Shown piece after piece: positions 1 to 6,674 of a DNA stretch of 7,570 nt; within the stretch, counting starts at the first letter, position 1; every line of letters begins with the position of its first letter. The stretch is from NCBI GenBank assembly GCA_002711905.1, contig PASI01000007.1, forward strand, positions 1-7,570, written 5' to 3'. The notes under the pieces are model-generated. The model did not search any database and was not told the origin of the DNA. It was given only the letters and a program-made list of their open reading frames with translations. A program made the translations under genes and the position numbers. This DNA comes from Thiotrichales bacterium (GTDB taxonomy: Bacteria; Pseudomonadota; Gammaproteobacteria; PS1; Pseudothioglobaceae).

Positions 1-2192
1 AAGGTGACTCCATTATTACTATTGCGGATAGAGAAGGAATAGAAGTTCCTCGCTTTTGTTATCACAAAAAATTGTCAGTTGCAGCAAATTGTAGGATGTG
101 CCTAGTAGACATTGAGGGGGTGCCCAAGGCTCAACCAGCTTGCTCAACTCCTGCTGCGAGTGGCATGAAAATTCATACAAAAAATGATAAAGCCAAATTT
201 GCTCAAAAAGCAGTTATGGAGTTTTTGTTGATTAATCACCCATTGGATTGTCCAATCTGTGATCAAGGTGGAGAATGTGAGCTGCAAGATGTTGCAATGG
301 AGTATGGCTCGGATGTTTCAAAATTTAATGAAGGCAAAAGAATCGTTCCTGATAAAGGCATTGGCGCACTCATTCAAACTGACATGACAAGATGTATTCA
401 CTGTACTCGCTGTGTAAGATTTGGTGCTGAAGTTGCTGGTATTGTTGAGATGGGAGGAACTGGAAGAGGCGAAGGTGTGAAAATTGAACCTTTTTTAACA
501 GAAGGGATCCAGTCTGAGCTTTCGGGAAATATGATTGATGTTTGTCCAGTTGGCGCTCTCACTTCAAAGCCTTTTAGATATGAAGCAAGAACTTGGCAAA
601 TGAATGCAGTTCAAAGTATTGCGCGTCATGACTTGGTTGGTTCCAATATTTTCACGCAAACCTATAGAGGCAAAGTGAAGAGAGTTGTTGCTAGAGATAA
701 TGACTCTGTTAACGAAACATGGATTTCTGATAGAGATCGCTTCTCATATGAGGGTTTAAATCATGAGAGTCGCTCACTCAAGCCTAAAGTCAAAACAAAT
801 GGTGAATGGCTCGAAGTAGAGTGGCAAGAGGCACTTGAGTATGCAATTGAAGGGATTAAACATAATGCAACAACTCCAGAACAGTTAGGTGTTTTGGCCT
901 CAAAAAATGCTTCACTCGAAGAATACTATTTGATGCAAAAATTAGCTCGCGGCTTTGGAACAGAAAACATTGATTTTCGATTAGATCATGCTAATTTGAG
1001 TGAAGAAAGTTCAATGGATTCAAGCATTACTCTATCTGAAATTGAGTCAGTAGATCATGCATTAATTTTGAGTTCATACACACGTCTAGAGCAGCCCATG
1101 ATTAACCATCGTATTAGGAAGGCAGTTATCAATGGAGCAACAGTCAACACAATTAATAGCAAGAAATTTGATTTTAACTTTAAGACAAAAATAGACCTTT
1201 TGGCTTCTCCGCAAACATTATTGCCAGCTCTTCAGTCTATTCTTAAGTCTCTATATCTAAAGACAAAGGCTGATTTACCTGAACAACTATCAAAGGTTAA
1301 CTTCAGTGATGAGCATGATAAGATTGCCGATGATTTGATTGCTTCTGAAAATGGAGTAATTGTTTTAGGAGAACATCTAAACAGTAATTCTAGTTCCTCA
1401 GTAATTATTAGTACTGTTTCTCAAATTGCACGAATCTCGAATTCAAAAATTGCTAATTTAACGCTTTCAGGTAATGCTCATTCTGCTGAAAAAGTTGGCT
1501 TTATTCCAACTAATCAGGGAATGAATGCCGGCTCTATGCTCACTGAAAGTTCCAAGGCATTCTTATTAATGGATGTAGACAGTGAGTATGACTTTTATAA
1601 TCCAAAGCTAGCAATGGATTTATTTAACAAGGATGATGTCTTTGTTGTTTCACTAACGAGTTTTGAGGATCAATCAACGCTTTTAAGTGCTGATGTTATT
1701 CTCCCTATGGCTTCTTTTTATGAAACATCTGGAACTCATATCAACTTTGATGGAATAGCTCAGTCATTTAGTGCCTCCGTTAAAAGTCCTGGAGACTCTA
1801 AGCCTGGATGGAAAATTATCAAAGTAATGGCAGATTTGCTTAAGCTAGAAGGCTTCAACTTTGTAGATTCATCACAGGTAGCAGAAGAAGCACTATTATC
1901 CTCAAAGGCGCAGACCAATATTAGTGGGGTCAGTGCAGAGACTTTTGAAGACTCAGATATTACTACGCTATGGCAGTATGCTCCTTACGCAATTGATAAT
2001 GTGACTCGAAGAGCAAAAGCTCTTCAGGACTCAAACATAGGAAAGATTAATAGTGCATATATTGCAAAGTCAACAGCAAAGAAATTAAGTCTTAGTGAAG
2101 ATGATCTTTACCTAGGTGTGCCAGTCTCAATCTCAGATGATGTCGCAGAAGATTGTGTTTTTGTTCACACTAGTCAGGCCAGAAGGGTTTAG
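1..2192 (+). CDS. nuoG: NADH-quinone oxidoreductase subunit G (NuoG, 75 kDa iron-sulfur subunit), 5' partial
   Basis: NuoG carries electrons from the NADH-oxidising NuoE/F pair through several Fe-S clusters towards NuoI, in the cytoplasmic arm of complex I. The reading frame is open from base 3 (GDSIITIADREG...) to the TAG at 2190-2192, giving 729 visible residues; by family comparison roughly 15-20 N-terminal residues lie outside the window. Numbering from base 3, the [2Fe-2S] ligands are C19 (in FCYH), C30, C33 and C47. The His-ligated [4Fe-4S] cluster has H79, C83, C86 and C92 (HPLDCPICDQGGEC). The next [4Fe-4S] cluster has C131, C134, C137 and C181 (CIHCTRC...CPVGAL). The remainder matches the molybdopterin-oxidoreductase-like fold, which is structural in NuoG, and it diverges more towards the C-terminus. 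The extra N7 cysteines of E. coli NuoG are absent. A TTG at 72 is an internal codon, not the start, because starting there would remove C19. First gene of the visible operon; nuoH follows 12 bases later. Confidence 0.97.
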   Translation, partial: GDSIITIADREGIEVPRFCYHKKLSVAANCRMCLVDIEGVPKAQPACSTPAASGMKIHTKNDKAKFAQKAVMEFLLINHPLDCPICDQGGECELQDVAMEYGSDVSKFNEGKRIVPDKGIGALIQTDMTRCIHCTRCVRFGAEVAGIVEMGGTGRGEGVKIEPFLTEGIQSELSGNMIDVCPVGALTSKPFRYEARTWQMNAVQSIARHDLVGSNIFTQTYRGKVKRVVARDNDSVNETWISDRDRFSYEGLNHESRSLKPKVKTNGEWLEVEWQEALEYAIEGIKHNATTPEQLGVLASKNASLEEYYLMQKLARGFGTENIDFRLDHANLSEESSMDSSITLSEIESVDHALILSSYTRLEQPMINHRIRKAVINGATVNTINSKKFDFNFKTKIDLLASPQTLLPALQSILKSLYLKTKADLPEQLSKVNFSDEHDKIADDLIASENGVIVLGEHLNSNSSSSVIISTVSQIARISNSKIANLTLSGNAHSAEKVGFIPTNQGMNAGSMLTESSKAFLLMDVDSEYDFYNPKLAMDLFNKDDVFVVSLTSFEDQSTLLSADVILPMASFYETSGTHINFDGIAQSFSASVKSPGDSKPGWKIIKVMADLLKLEGFNFVDSSQVAEEALLSSKAQTNISGVSAETFEDSDITTLWQYAPYAIDNVTRRAKALQDSNIGKINSAYIAKSTAKKLSLSEDDLYLGVPVSISDDVAEDCVFVHTSQARRV

Positions 2193-2196
2193 GAGG
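2191..2196 (+). promoter_or_regulatory. Ribosome binding site of nuoH, overlapping the nuoG stop
   Basis: A full AGGAGG lies 8 bases before the nuoH ATG at 2205. Its first two bases are the last two of the nuoG TAG stop codon, so a ribosome finishing nuoG covers the nuoH entry site. This supports both the nuoH start and translational coupling. Confidence 0.85.
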
Positions 2197-2204
2197 AATC
2201 GGTT

Positions 2205-3272
2205 ATGTGGCAATCATTCGTCGAGCTTATTCACCAATTAATACCTTGGTTTAACGGTAGCTTAGCAGATGTATTAATTATTGTAATTAAAGGTTTAGCA
2301 TTGATCTTTCCTTTAATTATTGCGATGGCATATATGACCTATGCAGAAAGAAAAGTGATTGGTTTTATGCAGCTAAGAATTGGGCCTAATCGTGTTGGCC
2401 CATTTGGCCTTCTGCAGCCATTTGCAGATGTCTTTAAGATGTTATTTAAAGAAATTATTTTTCCATCAAAGTCAAACATTTACCTATTTTTATTGGCACC
2501 TATTTTAGCCTTTGTGCCTGCAGTCGCAGTTTGGGCAGTCGTCCCTTTTGGTGAGGATTTTTATATTGCCAGCCTTGATGTAAGTCTGCTTTATGTGATG
2601 GCAATTGGATCAGTGGGTGTATACGGTATTGTTCTCGCAGGCTGGGCATCTAATTCAAAATATCCTCTTTTAGGGGCATTAAGAAGTACAGCGCTTCTTA
2701 TCTCTTATGAGCTTGTTATAGGTTTTGTTTTAGTAACGGTAGTCATGGTTGCGAGTTCAGTCAACCTGAATACTGTGGTTGAAAGTCAATCTGGCGGTAT
2801 ATTGAATTGGTATTGGATTCCATTATTTCCAATGATGATCGTATTTTGGATTGGCGCATTAGTTGAGACCAATAGAGCACCTTTTGATGTTGTAGAAGGT
2901 GAGTCCGAAATTGTTGGAGGAACTCATGTAGAGTATTCTGGAATGCCTTTTGCATTATTTTTTATGGCGGAATACTTCAACATGATCTTCATGGCCATGC
3001 TTGCGGTTTTGTTATTCTTTGGCGGTTGGCATTCGCCATTTGATGGTATTCCTTATCTTGAGAGTTGGTTTGCATTTGTTCCTGATTTAATTTGGCTGTT
3101 GACTAAGATGAGTTTCTTTTTATTCTTGTATTTTTGGATACGTGCTTCATTCCCTAGGTTTAGGTATGACCAAATTATGCGATTATGTTGGAAGGTTTTC
3201 CTACCCTTGACAATTATTTGGATATTTGTCGTGGCATTGATGACTCAATTAAATATTGGACCTTGGTTTTAA
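2205..3272 (+). CDS. nuoH: NADH-quinone oxidoreductase subunit H (NuoH, ND1 homologue)
   Basis: NuoH is the integral membrane subunit that joins the cytoplasmic arm to the membrane arm and forms much of the quinone-binding chamber and its link to the proton path. The 355-residue protein is of normal or slightly generous family length and is hydrophobic throughout, with about eight membrane segments. Family signatures are AERKVIGFMQLRIGPNRVGP starting at residue 47, followed by GLLQPFADVFKMLFKE, and the charged loop ETNRAPFDVVEGESEIVGG from residue 221. In that loop E221, D228, E231, E233 and E235 match the conserved acidic residues at the quinone-cavity/proton-channel junction. HVEYSGMPFALFFMAEY follows. 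The ATG is preceded by AGGAGG at ideal spacing. It lies 12 bases after nuoG and 12 before nuoI. The residue before HVEYS is Thr, where I recall an aromatic being usual; this is a minor variation. Confidence 0.98.
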   Translation: MWQSFVELIHQLIPWFNGSLADVLIIVIKGLALIFPLIIAMAYMTYAERKVIGFMQLRIGPNRVGPFGLLQPFADVFKMLFKEIIFPSKSNIYLFLLAPILAFVPAVAVWAVVPFGEDFYIASLDVSLLYVMAIGSVGVYGIVLAGWASNSKYPLLGALRSTALLISYELVIGFVLVTVVMVASSVNLNTVVESQSGGILNWYWIPLFPMMIVFWIGALVETNRAPFDVVEGESEIVGGTHVEYSGMPFALFFMAEYFNMIFMAMLAVLLFFGGWHSPFDGIPYLESWFAFVPDLIWLLTKMSFFLFLYFWIRASFPRFRYDQIMRLCWKVFLPLTIIWIFVVALMTQLNIGPWF

Positions 3273-3276
3273 GGAG
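3271..3276 (+). promoter_or_regulatory. Ribosome binding site of nuoI, overlapping the nuoH stop
   Basis: AAGGAG begins inside the nuoH TAA stop (3270-3272) and ends 8 bases before the nuoI ATG at 3285. An ATG at 3278 lies closer, but its frame ends after five codons, so 3285 is the real start. Confidence 0.8.
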
Positions 3277-3284
3277 AATGAGAA

Positions 3285-3776
3285 ATGATAAATAAAGTTA
3301 AAAAATTAGTGAATGACTTTAGCCTTGGTGAGCTACGAACTGGCCTAAAGGTAACAAGTAAAGAGCTTGTTAATAAAAAAATCACCGTGCAATTCCCTGA
3401 GGAGCGAACACCTATTTCTCCTAGATTTAGGGGCCTTCATGCCTTGCGTCGCTATCCAAATGGGGAAGAAAGATGCATAGCATGCAAACTTTGTGAAGCA
3501 GTTTGCCCAGCAAATGCAATCACCATTGACTCAGAAATGAGAGAAGATGGAACGAGAAGAACAACCCAATATGATATTGATTTATTTAAGTGTATTTTTT
3601 GTGGTTTTTGTGAGGAAGCCTGCCCAGTTGATGCGATTGTTGAGACGCATATCTTTGATTATGCATTCGAGTCAAGAGAGGGAAGTATTATTGATAAAAA
3701 AAGCCTATTAGCTATTGGCGATGAAAATGAAGAGGCCATTAATAAGGCTAGATTTGAAGACTCCAAATATAGGTAA
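3285..3776 (+). CDS. nuoI: NADH-quinone oxidoreductase subunit I (NuoI, 23 kDa two-[4Fe-4S] ferredoxin-like subunit)
   Basis: NuoI holds clusters N6a and N6b, which pass electrons from NuoG to the terminal cluster N2 in NuoB; it sits at the membrane surface next to NuoH. The 163 residues match the short proteobacterial/mitochondrial form. An amphipathic N-terminal region (residues 1-35) is followed by [20 protein letters not shown]. The first cluster motif is C64-x2-C67-x2-C70-x3-C74-P and the second is C103-x2-C106-x2-C109-x3-C113-P. As in other two-cluster ferredoxin folds, the fourth cysteine of each motif is expected to ligate the other cluster. The C-terminus ends in a variable acidic stretch and a basic tail (FEDSKYR). 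All eight ligands are intact. It lies 12 bases after nuoH and 8 bases before nuoJ. Confidence 0.98.
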   Translation: MINKVKKLVNDFSLGELRTGLKVTSKELVNKKITVQFPEERTPISPRFRGLHALRRYPNGEERCIACKLCEAVCPANAITIDSEMREDGTRRTTQYDIDLFKCIFCGFCEEACPVDAIVETHIFDYAFESREGSIIDKKSLLAIGDENEEAINKARFEDSKYR

Positions 3777-3784
3777 GGGCGGTT

Positions 3785-4399
3785 ATGGAATTTACATCAA
3801 TCTTATTTTATGTGTTCTCGTTCTTCTTTGTCGTGAGCTCATTTGTGATGATTACCTCTAGAAATACTGCGAAAGCAGCACTCTGGCTCATCCTGACTTT
3901 TTTCAGTGCAGCAAGTCTCTGGCTACTTCTTGAAGCAGAGTTTTTGGCTATTACACTCATATTGATTTATGTGGGTGCTGTTATGGTGCTCTTTATGTTT
4001 GTAATTAAGATGCTAGACACTGATCAATCAACACTTAGAGCTCAGTTTACACGTTATCTTCCGCTGGGTATTTTTGTATCCATTGTAGTTATTGTTCAAA
4101 TGGCCCTAGTTTTGAACGCTGGTCCTTTCGATCTTGAGGTAGTTGGAGTGCCAGAAAAACATGGTTCATCTTATAGCAATATTACTGCTATTGCTGAGCA
4201 GCTTTATACAATCTATGTCTATCCATTTGAACTTGCAGCGATACTACTATTGATTGCAATTATTGCAGCAATAACTCTTGTTCACAGGAATCAGATTAAT
4301 AGTAAGAAACAAATTATTTCTGAGCAAATCAACGTTCAAGCAAAAGATAGAATGAGGTTTGCAACTATCAATAAAGATAAAGTTAAGGAGTCAAAATGA
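3785..4399 (+). CDS. nuoJ: NADH-quinone oxidoreductase subunit J (NuoJ, ND6 homologue)
   Basis: NuoJ is a small membrane-arm subunit packed between NuoH, NuoA and NuoK; its third helix is thought to move during coupling of quinone reduction to proton transfer. The 204 residues show five likely membrane segments, at about 5-22, 31-49, 53-76, 90-110 and 144-166, then a charged cytoplasmic tail of about 38 residues. The hallmark is [18 protein letters not shown] (about residues 60-77), which holds the conserved Tyr/Gly positions of the third helix. The segment [17 protein letters not shown] before it is also typical. The tail motif VQAKDRMRF is a family feature in proteobacteria as I recall it. 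The ATG at 3785 follows AAGG at 3775-3778, which overlaps the nuoI TAA. The last four bases (ATGA) are shared with the nuoK start. The second segment begins [13 protein letters not shown] would be more usual. Confidence 0.96.
   Translation: MEFTSILFYVFSFFFVVSSFVMITSRNTAKAALWLILTFFSAASLWLLLEAEFLAITLILIYVGAVMVLFMFVIKMLDTDQSTLRAQFTRYLPLGIFVSIVVIVQMALVLNAGPFDLEVVGVPEKHGSSYSNITAIAEQLYTIYVYPFELAAILLLIAIIAAITLVHRNQINSKKQIISEQINVQAKDRMRFATINKDKVKESK
4385..4390 (+). promoter_or_regulatory. Ribosome binding site of nuoK inside the end of nuoJ
   Basis: AAGGAG lies 5 bases before the nuoK ATG at 4396 and is itself nuoJ coding sequence. It supports the overlapping ATGA start. Confidence 0.8.
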
Positions 4400-4701
4400 T
4401 AGCACTTTCTGACTACTTGATTCTCAGCTCAATTGTTTTCTGTATTGGGCTTGCTGGAATATTTATCAACAGAACAAACATCATCATGATATTGATGTGT
4501 GTTGAGTTAATTTTGGCGGCAGTTAATACAAACTTTATTGCCTTTTCTTTTTATGGCTCAGATCTATCTGGGCAAATATTTGTATTCTTTATTTTGACAG
4601 TGGCTGCAGCAGAGGTTGCTATTGGTCTTGCGATTTTGACATTGATGTATAGAAATCGTGGCTCGATTGATATTGATGTCACTAATACTTTGAAGGGGTA
4701 G
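4396..4701 (+). CDS. nuoK: NADH-quinone oxidoreductase subunit K (NuoK, ND4L homologue)
   Basis: NuoK is a three-helix membrane subunit that forms, with NuoJ, one of the proton paths of complex I. The 101 residues are the usual family length. The helices lie at about 4-24, 29-51 and 60-86. The two membrane glutamates needed for coupling are present: E37 (in [11 protein letters not shown]) and E73 (in [12 protein letters not shown]), matching E36 and E72 of E. coli NuoK. The C-terminus (IDVTNTLKG) resembles the family end. The start codon overlaps the nuoJ stop in an ATGA quadruplet. The TAG stop at 4699-4701 comes two bases before the chosen nuoL ATG, so nuoJ, nuoK and nuoL are likely translationally coupled. 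Confidence 0.98.
   Translation: MIALSDYLILSSIVFCIGLAGIFINRTNIIMILMCVELILAAVNTNFIAFSFYGSDLSGQIFVFFILTVAAAEVAIGLAILTLMYRNRGSIDIDVTNTLKG
4693..4698 (+). promoter_or_regulatory. Ribosome binding site that decides the nuoL start
   Basis: AAGGGG lies at the very end of nuoK. It is 5 bases from the ATG at 4704 but only 2 bases from the in-frame GTG at 4701, which is too close for normal initiation. This favours the ATG. Confidence 0.7.
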
Positions 4702-4703
4702 TG

Positions 4704-6665
4704 ATGCTTGATATATATTTGACCATTGTTCTAGCACCTTTGATAGGCTCTTTGATTGTTGGGCTTGCAGGAAATAGATTGGGAAGAAAGATTTCACATT
4801 CAATCACCATACTAGGCGTTGCTATTTCGACAGTTTTGTCAATCTATGTCTTTAATCACCATGTTTTAAATAACGCAGATATTTTTAATCAGAACATCTA
4901 CACTTGGATGCAAATTGGAGGCCTCAATATTAGTGTAGGGTTTCTAGTCGACAACTTAACCGCGGTAATGCTGGTCGTTGTTTCATTTGTTTCTCTAATG
5001 GTCCATATATACACCATTGGCTACATGCATGATGACAAGGGATACACTAAATTTTTTAGTTATATATCTCTTTTTACTTTTGCAATGTTTACCCTTGTAA
5101 TCTCAAATAACTTCATGCAACTGTTCTTTGGATGGGAGGCTGTTGGATTAGTTTCTTATCTTTTGATTGGATTTTGGCATCACAAAGAATCAGCGATTGA
5201 GGCAAATCTGAAAGCTTTCCTTGTGAACCGAGTTGGAGACTTTGGCTTCCTTTTAGGAATTGCCTTTGTTCTTATGTTTTTTGGAACGCTTGACTATGCC
5301 GAAACATTTAGTCAAAAAGAGCTCATTGTAGGGCAAACATTATTTGGTGATTTTTCTGCTATAACGGTTGTATGTCTTCTACTCTTTGTTGGAGCAATGG
5401 GTAAGTCAGCTCAGGTCCCACTCCACGTTTGGCTGCCAGGATCAATGGAAGGTCCAACGCCAATCTCAGCATTGATTCATGCTGCAACGATGGTTACTGC
5501 AGGCATATTCATGGTGTCTCGCATGTCACCACTATTTGAATTGAGTGATGTTGCATTGACAGTTGTTATGATAATTGGTGCAATCACTGCATTATTTATG
5601 GGATTGCTTGGCATTGTTCAAAATGATATTAAAAAAGTGGTTGCTTATTCAACCCTCTCCCAGCTTGGCTATATGACTGTCGCACTTGGAGTCAGTGCCT
5701 ACTCTGTTGCGATATTTCACCTGATGACGCATGCCTTTTTTAAAGCGTTACTTTTTTTGGCGGCTGGCTCTGTCATTGTTGCTCTTCATCATGAACAAGA
5801 CATTAGAAAAATGGGCGGCCTTAGAAAGAAAATGCCTATTACATATATTACCTCACTCCTAGGTACATTGGCTTTAATCGGATTCCCTGGATTTGCAGGC
5901 TTCTATTCAAAAGATATGATTATTGAAGCGGTGCATTATTCTGACTTACCTTTTGCAGGTTGGGCCTACTTTGCAGTTGTGTTGGGTGTATTTATAACTG
6001 CTTTTTATAGTTTAAGATTACTTTTCTTAGTTTTTCATGGAAAGTCAAGAGTTGATAGTCATACCGAAGAGCATCTTCATGAGACTGCTCCATCAATAAC
6101 TGTGCCACTAGTTCTCCTTGCTATTCCTTCAGTAGTAATTGGTTACTTTATTATTGAGCCAATGTTATTTGGCGGCTGGTTAGAAAATGCGATTACTATT
6201 GATTCATCACACCATGCTTTGGAGAAACTCAAAAGTCACTTCCACTCTGCATTCGCACTAATAACGCATTCCGTAGTGACTCTTCCATTCTGGATGATGA
6301 TTGGTGGCGGAATAACAGCATGGGTGTTCTGTCTATATCGGACTGATTGGGCAGAGATTATTCAATCGAAATTCAAGAGAACCAACTACGTACTTAACTC
6401 TCTTTATGGGTTTGATAGGTTCAATGAAATTGTCTTTGTAAAAGGGGCGCTAAAGATTGGAAATATACTTTGGAAGATTTCAGATATGGCTCTTATTGAT
6501 AAGCTACTTGTCAATGGTAGCGCTAAATTTACACGTTATTTGGGAGCCTTTATAAAGCCTGTTCAGACTGGCTATGTATACCACTATGCATTCTTTATGA
6601 TAGTAAGTTTGATGCTTGTTTTGGGTTGGGTGTTAATCGCTTCAGATTATTCATTTTTAAGTTAA
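4704..6665 (+). CDS. nuoL: NADH-quinone oxidoreductase subunit L (NuoL, ND5 homologue)
   Basis: NuoL is the distal antiporter-like proton-translocating subunit; its long lateral helix runs along the membrane arm and braces NuoM and NuoN. From ATG 4704 the protein has 653 residues, longer than the 613 of E. coli NuoL and similar to many other proteobacterial forms. Key residues are E145 (FFGWEAVGLVSYLL), D179 (NRVGDFGF), K234 (MGKSAQVPLHVWLP), H259 (ALIHAATMVTAG), H339 and H343 with K347 (FHLMTHAFFKALLF), and K403 (FYSKDM). They correspond to the E. coli proton-path residues E144, D178, K229, H254, H334/H338/K342 and K399. A His-rich loop HTEEHLHE begins at residue 453. The C-terminal part holds the lateral helix region and a final membrane segment (about 626-646). 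An in-frame GTG at 4701 would add one residue and overlap the nuoK stop by one base; the ribosome binding site favours the ATG. Confidence 0.97.
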   Translation: MLDIYLTIVLAPLIGSLIVGLAGNRLGRKISHSITILGVAISTVLSIYVFNHHVLNNADIFNQNIYTWMQIGGLNISVGFLVDNLTAVMLVVVSFVSLMVHIYTIGYMHDDKGYTKFFSYISLFTFAMFTLVISNNFMQLFFGWEAVGLVSYLLIGFWHHKESAIEANLKAFLVNRVGDFGFLLGIAFVLMFFGTLDYAETFSQKELIVGQTLFGDFSAITVVCLLLFVGAMGKSAQVPLHVWLPGSMEGPTPISALIHAATMVTAGIFMVSRMSPLFELSDVALTVVMIIGAITALFMGLLGIVQNDIKKVVAYSTLSQLGYMTVALGVSAYSVAIFHLMTHAFFKALLFLAAGSVIVALHHEQDIRKMGGLRKKMPITYITSLLGTLALIGFPGFAGFYSKDMIIEAVHYSDLPFAGWAYFAVVLGVFITAFYSLRLLFLVFHGKSRVDSHTEEHLHETAPSITVPLVLLAIPSVVIGYFIIEPMLFGGWLENAITIDSSHHALEKLKSHFHSAFALITHSVVTLPFWMMIGGGITAWVFCLYRTDWAEIIQSKFKRTNYVLNSLYGFDRFNEIVFVKGALKIGNILWKISDMALIDKLLVNGSAKFTRYLGAFIKPVQTGYVYHYAFFMIVSLMLVLGWVLIASDYSFLS

Positions 6666-6667
6666 GG
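6664..6667 (+). promoter_or_regulatory. Weak ribosome binding site of nuoM, overlapping the nuoL stop
   Basis: AAGG begins within the nuoL TAA (6663-6665) and lies 7 bases before the nuoM ATG at 6675. It is a shorter match than at nuoH or nuoI, but the placement over the upstream stop is the same. Confidence 0.6.
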
Positions 6668-6674
6668 TAGAAGT

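Noticed and set aside
2193..2204. Possible internal promoters or terminators in the intergenic gaps
   Set aside because: Gaps are only 2 to 12 bases or negative and are filled by ribosome binding sites. There is no room for a terminator hairpin with a T-tract, and no convincing -35/-10 pair was seen.
2761..2955. 64-codon open frame on the minus strand within nuoH
   Set aside because: It lies fully inside a well-conserved nuoH region, has no recognisable protein features, and is best explained as a shadow frame.
4564..4803. 79-codon open frame on the minus strand across the nuoK/nuoL junction
   Set aside because: It is antisense to two conserved genes, and its translation has no recognisable domain. 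It is a shadow of nuoK and nuoL.
6060..6083. His-rich stretch HTEEHLHE in NuoL as a possible metal site
   Set aside because: A His/Glu-rich loop at this position is, as I recall, common in proteobacterial NuoL, so it is not evidence of a new function.
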